Part shown: piece after piece, positions 23,248 to 37,799 of the stretch | How positions within the stretch are numbered: position 1 is the stretch's first letter | Layout: every line of letters begins with the position of its first letter | NCBI GenBank assembly: GCA_001683735.1 | Contig: LUGG01000003.1 | Location: forward strand, 1,674,001 to 1,738,000 | Source of the DNA: Grifola frondosa | Lineage: Eukaryota; Basidiomycota; Agaricomycetes; Polyporales; Grifolaceae | DNA length: 64,000 nucleotides | Reading direction: 5' to 3' | The notes under the pieces: generated by a model | The model's database searches: none | Seen by the model: only the letters and a program-made list of their open reading frames with translations | What the model was told of the DNA's origin: nothing | Program-made: the position numbers and the translations under genes

Positions 23248-24247
23248 ACCGTGGGCATTGGACCATGCTTCCAGCGAAATTATTTAAGAAACATGACAGA
23301 ACTTGACCGTATAATACCAGGATAGTTACTGTGGATAAGTGTTAATAATGTAAAGTATAGTTTCTGCATGTTTCACATATAAGACCCCGGTGGGTTTTCG
23401 GGATACATTGTCAAAACATTACAAACAGCTCCGCACTAGTTCTCTCGCGAAAATTGGGAAGTTGGAATGAATGATCATGACATAGTGCTTCGTTGGTTCA
23501 GCAAGATCACGGCTGAAATCATGCCGGAAACATGCGTTGTCAAATCCGCGGAATTGGATAGATAAGGATCAAAATGTTACTCAATTCTTTACCCCAAGAA
23601 CTATCCCAAGCTCAAGTTGGGTCCATGGGTCATGTAATTAAGGTGTTGAAATTGTTTCAAAAGTGATTCCACGTTGAAACTATCTTCAATGTTTCCGTGA
23701 TATTATTCCAAGATTAACGTCTTAATTATTCAAAATAAATTCCCAATGATATGCACGATGAATCTGCTAGGACCATTGTAAATAATCACATCATAAACCT
23801 CAGATGTGGTGTTGCTGGCCAGCTTGGAAATATGTTGAAATCGTGCTCAATGCAGCCATAGCCTGATCTCTCTGCAACCACGGGTACTCTGCGGAAAACA
23901 TCTTGAATGCACGTGACATTCGTTTCGGTAACATCCTTAACAATTCTCCTGTGATCGCATCATACAATCCTCAGGCTTATTAGTTACACTTCTTTCATTT
24001 TCTCATGAGATTAGCACAAATCTGACACTGATATCATCGTGAAGATATTGAAAACCGTCCTGCGAGAACCAGTCAAGATGTTTCCACAGCTCTCTTGAGT
24101 CCTTCAGAGGGTTGGTCGACGAGGTCCGCGGCAAGTTTTATTCCTTCCATTACGCATGCTGACAATGGCTGACCGCAGCTCTACTTTGCATGCACCTAGC
24201 TCTATCCTCACCAGAAGCCGATTCAAATCAGTGGTCGCACTCCATTC
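23248..24247 (+). repeat. 1.0-kb inverted repeat A, left copy
   Basis: From ACCGTGGGCATTGG to GTGGTCGCACTCCATT the sequence recurs in reverse complement at 61881-62880. Both copies are 1000 bp by my count. No terminal inverted repeats, target duplication or coding sequence are evident. Homology stops abruptly at both ends. Confidence 0.8.
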
Positions 24248-24983
24248 CAAGCCATGAAGGAGGCTGGCGGTACTGTGCCCACTGATTTGGCTGATGCCGT
24301 GCTGCACTTACCCTTTTGTCTGTGTCTCGTCCTCTCTTATCTCGTCCTCGACAGCATTCTGAACTTACAGGAACCACAGAAGAATCCATTTTTCTTGGCG
24401 CAGAGGAAGTGCTTCTTTTCTGTGTCCACGCCCGATCGAATCGCTTGAGAACACTCGTGCTAGGTGCTGCGTGGTCTGATGGACCTGCCTGTGTGAGTCT
24501 GGAGTGGCAGATGCGCAGAGATGCGGGCGAGAAGGAGAGACAGCTAGCATGGACCGGGCGCGAGTTGAGAGCTCAAGGCGAAACGATGGGCGCGTTGATA
24601 TTGCAAATGTCTCGCCTCGGGGTGCGCGCGGGGAGAGCCCTGTGCGGCGGGCTTGTACAAGTCGATTAGGGTCTCAGCGGGCTTGTCGCCTGTGGGACCG
24701 CAGGAGAGCAAAAGGAAGGTATTGTGGAGATCAGATCGCCTGGTTCCCTCCTTCGCTTATAATATTTAGTACGCCATTCCATATGTGTTTCCCTTCCCCG
24801 TGCTCTCACGTTCGCCTCTGTGCCTTCCCCTCTTTCTTTCCCTCTTCTCGTCTCCGCCGCTATGCCCAGCTTGCACTAATGCTTCTCCGCGATTCTGCTT
24901 CTTTGTAATTCCAACTGTACAGTTCTTCTAGCCGAGCGTCCGAAGTTGCGCTACTTTTGTTCAACACGCATCTCACTCCAACA
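24248..24983. other. Intergenic, CT-rich promoter-like tract
   Basis: The last 200 bp before the ATG at 24984 contain pyrimidine-rich stretches (about 24785-24860), common upstream of fungal genes. The frames at 24254-24908 overlap each other and look random. Confidence 0.35.
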
Positions 24984-25723
24984 TGGTTACATATGACCCA
25001 GACATGATGACGCGCTCTGCGCGCATCGAGCAGGTGTGCCCGCGTGCCACACTACCAAATCATGACAAGGCTGACACATGTCCATAGATATTCCAAAAGG
25101 TGGAAGAGCAGAGCGAGCAGCGCGCCCGTGTGGAGGAGGTGGAGCAACAGAGCACACCAACTGACTTCACGCCCTTTGCATCCAATGCCGCCCCGAAATC
25201 GTCACCATATATTGCACCTGCGCTCGCCGCAGTGCAAGACACCGACACTAGTGTGTGTGTGCAGGCAACAGATCTCTCTTTGCCAGCGGACCCACTCGAC
25301 GAGGAGCTTGTCACACAGATGAAAATGATCGTGCAGCGGCCATTGCTCGGGAGGGCAGTGCGCAGGATGCTCGCACGCCGCCTCTCGCTCTCGCGCTCGT
25401 GCACGCACAGCCGGGACATCCTCGGCGCGAGTGTCGCGATCAACATTGTGATCAAAGTGTCAGTCGAAGAGGCAACCGTGCAGGTGGACATGAAGCAAGG
25501 GGACAATGGGGAGGTGGCGCACAGTGAGTATCCTGCCGTCGGGGAAGCGGAGGTTGTAGGGCTTCGTGCAACCGTGTGCGTGGGCAACGTGCTGCATATG
25601 GAGGAGGGCAGGGATGGAGAGGAGCGAGAGAAGCGCACGAGTGTTGGTGCAGAGTGGGTGGAGAAGGCACGTGAGCTTGGAATGCGGCTGAAGCTGCGGA
25701 GCACTGGCCGCACAGAACTCTAA
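24984..25723 (+). CDS. Hypothetical protein, two exons, about 228 residues
   Basis: I do not recognise this gene. The ATG at about 24984 opens MVTYDPDMMTRSARIEQ, followed by a 54-nt intron (about 25034-25087, GTGTGC...ATAG) and a long exon to TAA at 25723. The product is rich in Glu, Arg and Val, with a predicted amphipathic helix near residues 15-45 (KVEEQSEQRARVEEVEQQ) and a beta-like central part (VAINIVIKVSVEEATVQV). The long uninterrupted GC-rich frame and clean intron support coding. It ends about 185 bp before inverted repeat B. Confidence 0.6.
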
Positions 25724-25907
25724 CTTGTCCGCATAGCCTTTTGTTGATGATATTTCCGGTGTTCTGCGTCGTCTCTCATGTTGCAGCACAACCTTTCTCC
25801 CTCGCACTTTCTCGAATTTACTTCTCAATCTCAGTCACAAGATGACGCCCAAATTGTGAAAGGAGATTAATCTCATTGTGCCGAGTATCATAGTTTTCTC
25901 ACTTACC

Positions 25908-28808
25908 TCAGATGTCAAATAGCATCATGAAACCATAGAATGGAAGGCGCGAAGCCAGCCTAGACAATAATAACAGGCATGCAAGAGAAAGAGTGATGGA
26001 TTCGTCGAGATTACTACTGGTTGGCGGACATACAAGATAACCTAGATCTCTCCCATAGGCAACAGGTAGTCGAAGTAGTAGGGATCGCGCGGAGAAAAAA
26101 GGGTACGAGTGAGAGGAGATAGCTTATTTGCCATACTATCTCAAGCACCAAAGTCAACGCCGGTTAGACATAGCTACGACGGTGGTTGTGATCGCCGTTG
26201 TAAGACTGAGCAATACTGTAGATACGCCAGAGTCAATAAAAAGGAATCGAAAGGAAGCTAGAACTTACTTCAATACATCTGCATCGTGCGTATAGTCGTA
26301 GGTCTTGTCACCGACCTTCAAGTCCTCAAGGTCGAATTCATTGAGATTCTCAAGCCATTCTGGATTATAGGCATTCCGCGGAAGGCCAGGTACAGCGCGA
26401 CGCCAATTATCGACTTTCTTGGAAGCCAGCCGTAGATGAGGGTGTGCGCCGCGGGTCGAGCTGTTGATTTCGTTGAATCGGCTTCGGCGATATATTGCAT
26501 CGAATGTCCTCAACCATGGCGTTACGTCCTTAGCCCGCCAGCGTTTTTTCAGGACTCGATACTGAACGACTCCGTTCTCGTGTTCCGATTCATCAGAGCT
26601 CATGCCGTCTACGCCTAGACGCCGAAGCATTTGCTCATGATGCCGCAAAAGGTCGTGGTCCAGAACAATAGCAAGCCGACGGTGAAATAACTGCTTGCAA
26701 AAGTCAGCGAATCTGCAACACATAAATATTCAGTACTCACGCCTCGTTTTCTCTCATTGCGATTGGCTAGTCTCTGCCTCTTCGCAAGCTGTTCCTTTGA
26801 GGTTTTGGTGTCGTTCCACCTCTTCCGTAGATACTTGAAATGTACTTTGAAGGCATTCACGATCATATTCTCATCCTTACAAGAATATACGCCGAAGCTC
26901 AGGAAACTCTGAGCGAAGACCTTCGCCACGGACTTGTTCCACGGGGTTCCTGGTGGATGGTTGACATCGGGACGGAAATCGTCAGCAGTACAGCACCGTC
27001 CTTTGTCCTTGTCGAAAGCTTGAAGCTCTGCGTCAGTGGGTATCCGCGCCTCATCGAACGGCGAATCCCACTCTTCACGATGCATCAACAACCGTGCGTG
27101 GCATTGCACTTCGCGCTGGTAAGATATCGTCAATGACATTCAAGTCAACCGACTGAGGGACACACCACAAGCAGGAGGTGATCTTCGTCACGACGCTGTG
27201 CAAGTCCAGCTAACTTGCGTGGTTTCTCCTTCCGCGTAGATGGGGAAGGGTCGTCGGCGTCAACATCGTATCCATCGTCCTCTTCAATCATTTCGTCCGG
27301 GATCCCACGTCGCTTAGGAGCGGCCATATTCTTGGTCATCACCACGGCAAGGTCCTTGAAAGCATCCGTGAGATTGCGTAGTTCCTGGCGCATTCCTCCC
27401 AAATCGCTGCTGTTTGAATGCTAGTTGGAAATAATATTTCAGAGTTTATCTCATTGCAGAAACAAGGAGCAAACCAACTCACGCGACGATTCGGTTCGGA
27501 TTCACTTGGCGCAACATTAGAGTCGGCGCCGCTGGCCAACGCGTCATCCATCGTGTCAGGTGCATCTCTGGATGCAATGGGGAGTCCTGATGGTCGAATC
27601 TCCCAGAAATCTATCCCAAAATCACATCAAAAATTTGCCACGCAGGATCATTTCCATCGACTGAAGGATACGTACGCTGCCACTCATATCTTCGTCTTCG
27701 TCCACAAAAAGGATGTCTGACACAGCCTCCTCGTCCTGCGTAGACTTCAGCACTATTCGGAACATAATGGAGAAGTTTCGAATAAATCATACCGACTCCG
27801 CGCCGTCCGACGAGGCTTCCTCAAATCCTCTACCATTTGATACAACATCATGAAAACTGTACTGAGACCCTTCGCCCTGCACAAAAATCAGCATTGGATC
27901 ATGACTGAAATTATCTTTCACCTACGTTGTCCAGTATCCCCACACCGTCTCCAAGGACCTCGGAAGATTCGTCGGTCGTGCCCTTTGTGGTCGTGTGGTT
28001 GATTTCTGGTTGTTGAGTGCCTGGCTCACCATGCTGTCTTTCATTGCGAATGAAACGTTGAGTTGGGGGATCTAATAAGATGGCTTCAATGCCCTCGGGG
28101 GATTGCTGATCGTTTCTAAGTCTCTTATGCGGCGAGTCGACGCGCCTGAAAATTGTGCCGAGAGGTGTATGCGCGCGCTTTGTGCCTCTGTTACCAAAAG
28201 TTGAGCCAAAAGTTGGCCTCGAACACTAGCAGTACGTACGCAAAATTGTTGATTTCGACATTGCGATTCGGTGAATTCAATCTAATTGGGGAAATTCTCA
28301 GCGGTGTGTGACTGAGAAACAGCTACGATGGGATTACCTGTCATGTCCCCTTGCGGCTTGATGTAATCTGGATTCGGGTTGAGGCGTCGGTTGAAAAGAG
28401 AAGTCGAATTCTGCATGACCATTCCCAACGATGTCCCGTTCTTGAGTTGAGTCTGCGATGTGCTCAATAAGAGAATCTACGACGGAATCGAATGTCGGTT
28501 CGGGAAACACGCACCGTTTTCGACCATCGCATCTTGCATATCCGGAGACCTTGTGTCCTCCATGATGCGAGGCAATAAGTTGCTCGATAGACGTGATTAT
28601 ATAGAATATATGACAAAGGCTGAATTATAAAGAGACGTGCCACCGAATCGGGTAATCGAATGGTCCAATTGCTCGTGAATGTGCCACTCGTATTAGCACC
28701 AGAAAGCGATAAGACAAAGGGGATTGTGAAAATGAGATCGTTCCTCGATTAGCAGAGGACTTACATTGTTCGGTTGAAAATAGAAACCTGGACAAGAGCT
28801 ATGGAATG
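25908..28808 (-). repeat. 2.9-kb inverted repeat B, left arm
   Basis: The arm matches 38729-41636 in reverse complement. Every peptide I compared between the arms is identical, apart from one base missing in the right arm. Outer homology stops near CCTCAGATGTC and inner near GAGCTATGGAATG. There are no terminal repeats. It contains one complete gene plus promoter and 3' flank. Confidence 0.9.
26164..28563 (-). CDS. Conserved hypothetical protein of 623 residues, 11 exons (intact copy)
   Basis: Function is unknown; from memory this protein type is multi-copy in Agaricomycetes. Exons (minus): 28515-28563, 28338-28476, 28240-28281, 27926-28187, 27793-27876, 27672-27735, 27483-27610, 27166-27420, 26741-27115, 26269-26690, 26164-26215. 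All junctions are in phase. The N-terminal half is acidic and low-complexity (VDEDEDMSGS). The middle has a helical segment (GGMRQELRNLTDAFKDLAVV). The C-terminal half is basic and conserved-looking: LLMHREEWDSP, FKVHFKYLRKRWNDTK, LLRHHEQMLRRLGVDGMSSD and VPGLPRNAYNPEWL. TATATAAT about 40 bp upstream of the ATG may be a promoter. The same gene in the other arm is frameshifted, so this copy is the likely functional one. Confidence 0.75.
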
Positions 28809-29437
28809 GCGAAATTCGTCAATCTTTCGTGCACCGAAGAGGCCGAAATTGATACGTTATTTGGTCTGCTTTGTAAGTTCACAATTCAGCCGAAAGAGGT
28901 CGAATTGGTGTCAAATTAATGGCCTTCTAAACGATGCGAAAATCGTTCGAAATTGTGGACGAAAATAACAATTTGCTGGCAAGCTTTTTGTCATCTAGCT
29001 TCGGCCACAAAAAGTTCAAAAGGGTGAGCTTTCGACCAGAAAATATTTGAAATCCTGCCTTTTTCAGACTAGAAAATGCCGACTACGGTCGACAGCAATC
29101 TTCACCTGGCTTGTACGTATGTATACACATTAGAGGCCGGGAATTCTACATGTCTCGCGAGGTGAGGTAAATGAAGTCGGAGGAATCGTTACACGGATTG
29201 CGTGAATGTCGGCGGCATAGTATCGCTTTTCGGTCCACTTGCCCAATGACTGAGGATACGTATAAATTTCGGTCTGCAGCGCGCGCACCTAAGCACTTGC
29301 GCCGGTCAGTCGAAAAGTGCAGGAGCGTGACGAGACCATAAATGAGCGTGACCGTGAATTAATCCAGCGGAGGATACCGCGTGACAGCGCGAGAATAGTC
29401 ACGCTTTGTCAACGAGCACGAGACGAAAGAGGAAGAT
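28809..29437. other. Non-coding, no feature recognised
   Basis: Unique sequence just inside inverted repeat B. Short frames only. Confidence 0.35.
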
Positions 29438-31304
29438 TTGGGTAAGAAACCAGGAGAAACATATCTATTCGAGTATTATATAACGTTATCCATTGCACGA
29501 TCAGAAACTAGTGTTCCACGTGCTATACTTTTCTGTGACGGTACTGAGACTTACTTCGCCTTTGTATCACCTCCTGGAGCGCCTGCCAAACAGTACCGGA
29601 GACCTATCGATATGTTGATCGAGGATAACAAGGTATGTACTCATATATTCTCTATCCCCTAACTAATCTTCATATCAATTCTCACCCAGAATCTACTAGA
29701 GGGTGTTCCGGAAGTCTTGAAACTCAGATTTCCTCGCACCCCCACAAGACGTCACAAACTCGTACCGACAGCACGATCATCATCCCCACGACACCATTTT
29801 GTCGTGCGAAAACCGTCGTATTGGATGTTTGTGTCAGGAGTGAGATTCACGCTCCAATATTTATTGGGTATTGTGATCATGGCTCTACTTTTCTTACGAA
29901 AACCTCTATCTTTCCTCGTCTTCCTATGGCTAGTAGGGCTTTTCTTCAGCCGATTCACGCATGCCTTCAGCCTATTATTCGCATCTTCTTGTATTCTCCC
30001 ATGACATCCCGCTTCTCGCTCTGCCTCATCCCTCCCCTGGACTCGGTCAAGGGGCCACAATTGGCGGACTATCGCGAGTTAATCTGTATGCAGGGCTCCA
30101 CGCTGGAGCTGCTGTTTGACGACTTCAATGGCGCTGGGCTCAGCGTGGAGATCAATAATGCAGAGATTGCCGCATCTGATATTATAACGTTAATTCGGAT
30201 GAGCGATATCAAGAGCAAGGAGCTACTGGTAGCTTCTTTAGTAGAATTCGTGGAGGAGGCGCGGAAGGCAAGCAGAAGATTTCAGAAGCTCACGTCAATG
30301 ATAAATGGCGCTGTGGATAGGTAAGTGCTCGTTCGGCTTCATAAGACGTGATGGATTATCGTGCAGTATTATAACAGTCAATGATTACGCGCTCCACACC
30401 ACCCAAGCTACTAGCGCTAAGGCCTCATCCATCGACGCGATACAACCTTCGGATTCGGACGATCAGACCAACCAGACAATGACCGAGACTTTTAATGATG
30501 TCATGAATGTTCTCGCTAATCAGATGCAGTACATAATAATAGAGGCGCAGCTCTCTCTTGTGGACCTCGACAGGCTCGCGCAGCTTTTGGCGGTGACGTA
30601 CGAACTTGCCGTTCGTGAAGACAAATTCATCTCATCCGCAAAGGATGAGCTGCTTTCCTACTTTTGGACGAAACTTGGCGGGAACGGACATGAGCTGCAT
30701 GCGCACGAGAGCCATCTGCATCTTTTGCGAAACGTGCGCATGTATAGGGCTTGCGCGCTCGTCCATGTCGTTGCCGCACTGCAGGCGCTGCAGAGCTTGA
30801 GCGAGGATATAGATGACATGCGCGAGAGGATTGCAGCTCCCAACATTATAGGGGAATATATTCTAGTTGAGATGCACCTGCGGAGCATGAAGATTGGCTT
30901 GGAGAGGCTCCGGGAAAGGCGGTTCAAGGCCGGGAACGTACTGTATATTACTGGGGATGAAGTGCGTAAGGTGAGCTATCTATTAACGTCGATGCGTGAT
31001 TATGAATAACGCCCTAGTGAATGTCGATAGGAACCATTTTGAGAAGAGGACACATATTCAATTGAAGGACGCTCAGAGTTTGTTCAAGGTTGGCTATCGA
31101 TGTACTTTCACTCGTCGCGCTTCTTCATATATTGTCGACGATGCGTTAATCGTAGACCAAATGCACAATGTTAAGAACGGGCCTCTGAATCCGATAAGCA
31201 ACGCAAGGCTGTGGAAAACAATCGAAGCTCAAGTATACAAGCTAGGATCAATTGTTATTTTATCAGCATCTCAGAGTTCAAATCAGTATGTTGAAGTTCG
31301 TTAG
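29438..31304 (+). CDS. Predicted membrane-anchored coiled-coil protein
   Basis: Function unknown. From about 29540 the frame reads DGTETYFAFVSPPGAPAKQY, then, after an intron starting about 29632, ends the N-terminal region with a strongly hydrophobic stretch (about 29860-29990, LLGIVIMALLFLRKPLSFLV) compatible with one or two membrane segments. A long helical region follows (29990-30324, then 30366-30970 after an intron near 30321). It has heptad-like leucines and segments such as LVDLDRLAQLLAVTYELAVR and ALVHVVAALQALQSLSEDID. A last exon probably starts near 31031 after an intron beginning GTGAGC. The true start codon is not clear: no ATG opens the first exon in frame, so an upstream exon may exist. 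From memory this architecture is common among uncharacterised Agaricomycete proteins. Confidence 0.6.
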
Positions 31305-31527
31305 TGGTTACTTCGCTTCTACAACTGTCTTCTGATACCACAATAGGATCCCACATAAATGTAATTCCCTCAATACCGTGCATGCTACATTGTGCTGGGG
31401 AGCGTAGTAAGTTAAACCACTGCATCTCGTTCTCGTTCTAATATGTCAAAGGTCACGCCGTCAAGATAGCATCTCATGAACCGAGAGAAATCCAACAAAT
31501 CGGGAAAAGTTAACTGGAAGCATAAGG

Positions 31528-32166
31528 TCAATGACATCGACGGGTACCAGGCGACGGTGTGAGAAAACTAATAGAAATGTGTATCAATAAATTATCAAAT
31601 CGCTCAAAGTGCTCAGGAATACCCACAGCGTCAGCAAAAAAACGCCATTCGGCCTGGATGGGACCGCCGAACAAAACTCGGTGGCTCTGATCTCCCTGGA
31701 CAAGGAGCTCGTCTAATATAGGTATTGATATGTGCATATTTAGGATTATCTTGTCGACAAAGGGAGTTGAGAACATACATCTGTGCAGCGGATGGTATTG
31801 CTCTATAGTCACTCGCACCGGCACCCAGCCGACGTCCTGGGTCATCGTAGCACCTGTAGTCTCTTGGACGATGGCGAATTCGGCATCGATGCCAACAAAG
31901 TGAGTAATTCTACAGAAGTATGCAATGTATGTTGAATGAAGGCAAACTGTGAGTATTCTCATCAGGAACAGCATCGATGACGTACGGGTACTCTGGATAA
32001 TCCCCCATGGTTGATGGACTGTACAGATTATTACGACCATCTCTCTTATACCAGCTCGTAGGTTCAAAGGGCATTGTGTTAACGACAAAGGGTGTTTAGA
32101 AGGTTCCATGCCATACGTCATTTGAGTCGACGAGCACAAAGGACAATCAATTAGAAATGCGCGCAA
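31528..32166 (-). pseudogene. Member of an uncharacterised gene family, probably decayed
   Basis: A spliced reading gives GDYPEYPYVIDAVPDENTH, then VGIDAEFAIVQETTGA and TQDVGWVPVRVTIEQYHPLH. After a 60-70-nt intron it continues with IQAEWRFFADAVGIPEHFER. The DAEFAIVQE and IEQYHPLH segments correspond to DAQFAIIEE and IEQHHPLQ at 56150-56250, so both loci belong to one family that I cannot name. No clear start or stop was found, so I treat it as a fragment. Confidence 0.45.
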
Positions 32167-33243
32167 TGGCCTTTGTACAGGACCTCGGTATACTCGTGAC
32201 CTTTGTCAGATGGATCTTTGTCTGACGATTGGCATTATTCAATTGAGATTGATACCTCCCTTCAAGCTACAGAGGGTCTACAGATGCCCTCGCCGACAAA
32301 TATACCATTGCAGACATCTCGTTCGTCCCGTGAATATTGAGCTACAGGTGATTGCGGTTGTGTGATCCGGTCCATTCTTGCCAACTACGAGGGATTTAAT
32401 TTCGAGCAGGACTTCCCCACCGTCAGCGCATGCCGCTCACCATTTATGCTTGTCCATGATCAAGTCTCGCTGTATCAACGTTCCTTCACGTCCACTGTGC
32501 CGTGCTCTTCCGAGCACGATTCCTTCATGATCTGAATGCACTGATCTTGCCACTCAGGGAGTTGCAATATATCCGAACAGCCCTTTGCTTTGTCGGTCAT
32601 ACATCGCCTACGCCTGCTTTTCCTTGTTCATTTTTCGGAGGAACAGCGACATCGCGCATAGAACTTCGAATCGAAGATAAAGTACGGTACCTTCGTAGTA
32701 GCCCTTCGTGATGGTGATCAATTCATTGGCCTCATTCTTGAACACAGATCGTGATAGTTGCAGTCTCCTTGTCGCAATTTTGGTTCGTTCTGAAACATCT
32801 CAAGTCAGTACAATTCAACAATGCTGATCGCGAGAGAAATTCAAACCTTACAGACATACATACGGAACATTGTATTCGGAATCCCAGTAATTTCTATGGT
32901 ATGTAATGCTTTTTCAGGGTGCATATGGTCAGAATAGAGCACATGGAGTCAGTACGCAGCGCATATTGTCCAGCTCTTCTCGTCCAGCTCATCGTGCGAC
33001 CGGACACTTTACAGCGTTGTTATCAGAAGGTTGTTACCCTCTTATGAGAGCTGCTTTGGCTGTTGCGGTTAAATAAGCGCACTTTTGCGATACTTGAAGG
33101 CGCTCGTTAAATCACTCGAGAACTCCGAGTCTATCCAATGATTGGCGATCCAGGAGCTAGGGGACTGAAGAACAGGGAAACGGACTTGGCATCCCCATAT
33201 ATGTGACATGATAGATCAACAACAGCTCCGATTCCAGAAGCCG
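32167..33243. other. Intergenic, no gene supported
   Basis: Only short frames without motif. It separates the unknown fragment from the 3' end of the first kinase. Confidence 0.35.
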
Positions 33244-35119
33244 TTAAGCCATCAGATTTCTATCCGTTCCGCTCTCCTTCGCGACAGTCTCTGAAATTCG
33301 AACGACGGCTAACCAAGGGTGGGAAAGGGCGCATGCTATGGACATCCGGTCCACTGGATTGAGGATAAGCAGAGAGCGAATAAAGTCGTTCGCTACATAG
33401 CTGGATAAGATTTTTTTTCCTTAACATAGAAACGAACATACCATGGGAACTAGTGTGGTCTGGTAAGTAATGCCGAATGATTTCCCAAGAAGTAAGTCGG
33501 GTTCCACTCATGCTTGAAGATGAGATGCAGGCATCCAAGTTGGTCAGGCTAGAACCCATATCAGTCACGATGCAAAAGATATCTTGTAGACTCACGCGTC
33601 AAAAGTAGTTATGCCTATACCCCAGCTATCCACTTTGTAATCATACCGGTCTCCCAAAATCTCAGGTGCCATGAAATATGGGGTTCCGATGCAGAGTGTC
33701 TTATCCCCGAGAGAGGATTTGAGAACCAGGAATAACACATGATTCTTTGCTTACCCGGTGCATCGTCTCCCCGGTAATGACTTTAGAAAGACCGAAATCA
33801 GACAATTTGGCGTGGATGGGAGCTTTCGACATGAGAAGGATATTCTGACAAACGCAGTGTGAATTAGTACATAGTGCCCAAATCATTATACACGCACTTC
33901 CGGCTTGATATCACGATGCACGACATTTCGTGAGTGAAGAAACTGATAACGATACGATGCTGGTTAGCCCAACTACTGCCAGAGCAATGAGTGATCGCCA
34001 AACCTCCAGCGCAAGGCAAGTTTGCGTGATAATGGTCCGTGCATCTTGTTCACCTGGTCATAAACGTGAGGGTTAACATGACTATTAAAGGTTGACGATC
34101 GTACGTAAACCATTGTATTCTGTGATAAGGTCGCGCAGGCTTCCCTCTGGAGCAAATTCCATGACGATATCTAGAAGTTCGAGAGTTATGCATGCGGAAT
34201 ATATGTTTCAAGTCAATTCTACAGAACTTACAGATATAACCTCGATCCTCGAATATATCATCCAGATGGACGATATTTGGCTAAATCCGCAATCGTTAAC
34301 ATATATCGTTGCCGGCAGGTCGTGTATAGATGCTCACATGGTTCACAGAAGATATTATATCAATCTCACGGGCTATCTCTTTCATAGACGCAGGATGACT
34401 ATGCTTTAATATCTTCACGGCATGATACCGTCCGGTTTCGCGATGTTGTGCTTTCAAAACTTCGCCAAAACCACCACTTCCAAGTCTGGTCCGCAAACAT
34501 AAGTGAAACAACAAAATCAAGAAAAATCGTTCAAACTTACTTCCTCCCTAGTGAATATACAGCATAGATCTTAAGTACTGTTTAGTAACGCGTTAATCAA
34601 TCAAGCAATTTCGCTCACCGACCGGGGAGCAACTTCAGAGAAGATGATAGCTGAGATATCGTGAGGTTCAGACTACTGACGCTAGGTTTAATTTTCGTAC
34701 CTATGGCGCGGTCGGTGCTTGGCGGTCCAGCAAGTGATATGATGGCACCATCATAAAGCTGCACGTTGCCGCCCGAAACAAACTCGTCATTCACCTGATA
34801 TATTGATGTGAGCATTGCGCAATAAAGGAAGACTCGACGCACAAATGTCCCATTAGCGCTATTCAAGTCTTGGATTTGTACTTGTTGGAGACCGACTCGA
34901 GATATCCTGCAATGTGCTCGACCTTGAAAGACAAGTAGTAGTTTGTTGTCGACTGGATTTTGAGACAAAAAAGGACATACTTATGAAAGGGCTGTCGAGA
35001 ATAATGTCGCTGGTGGGGGCACGTCCTATGGTATACTCCGCTTGTTCCACAAAGAGGTCGATTTCGAACGCAAAGCGAGGATTTCGGGACACGAGCTTGC
35101 CGTACGGTTGGTTCGACAT
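33244..35119 (-). CDS. FHA-domain Ser/Thr protein kinase (Chk2/Rad53-like), copy 1
   Basis: Predicted phosphothreonine-binding kinase. ATG at 35119 (MSNQPYGKLV) begins an FHA domain: EYTIGRAPTSDIIL, GRAHCRIS and DLNSANGTFV. The kinase domain follows in exons from about 34600: glycine loop GSGGFGEV, AVKI lysine, EFAPEGSL, the catalytic loop VVHRDIKPEN, LSDFGLSK, GTPYFMAPE, VDSWGIG and the closing FIRSLLILNPVDRMS...HPWL, with a TAA at 33244. All core catalytic residues (K, HRD, DFG, APE) are present. FHA plus kinase in this order is the plan of Chk2/Rad53/Cds1 checkpoint kinases, but a short tail and lineage-specific duplication make the cellular role uncertain. It lies 480 bp downstream of a similar gene in the same direction. 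Confidence 0.85.
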
Positions 35120-35599
35120 CCTAGATCTGGAATACGAGGTGCGTCTCAACGCTCCAAAGAATGGTGCGCCTTTATATCACGACTCGGAGTGGCACCGGTT
35201 CATTCTACCGGCAGCGTCCGTGCATGTGGCCGTGAGACATGCTAATAGGTGCAATATATCGAATGGATCTCAATGAATGAATAAATGAACGTCCTGATAT
35301 TGGCGACAGCCCAACGGAAACAGAAATTTGTAGAAATAAAATATCAGTTTAGTGTTCTGCTCGTACGTAGATTTTTCATCGCGGCAACATTAGTCAAGTC
35401 GAAGGCAGTCATCACCTTGATATAAGGATAAGGGAGTGGAGACAAGCGCGCTCGGATGCAAATTGAGAACTTCATGTAGCACTGCTATTTGTTTGGCAAT
35501 ATTTGGCATAAGCCTCGTTCCTGATCGATTTTTGTCCATATATGGTCTGCAGTCATCCATTTGCCATATAGTCGGATTCGAAAATCAACTCGCTGACGA

Positions 35600-37631
<2,032 letters not shown>

Positions 37632-37710
37632 CGTGTTCGAAGAGGATTGGGCGTTCTGGGACAGAAGATGCTGATCTAGTTGGATGCGAGGAGACTTGGC
37701 TGGACGGGCA

Positions 37711-37718
37711 TTTATATA
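37711..37718 (-). promoter_or_regulatory. TATA box of FHA kinase copy 2
   Basis: TATATAAA on the minus strand lies 80 bp upstream of the ATG at 37631, a usual distance. It supports that ATG as the start. Confidence 0.5.
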
Positions 37719-37799
37719 GAGAGCTACACAAAGAGCAAAAATGTGTCATTAGATTGGACAAAGAGACGAGACTCCCTTATACGCACCTGCAAGATCGGC

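Noticed and set aside
25060..25713. 217-residue minus-strand open frame
   Set aside because: Antisense shadow of the plus-strand gene at 24984-25723; Ser/Arg-rich without motif.
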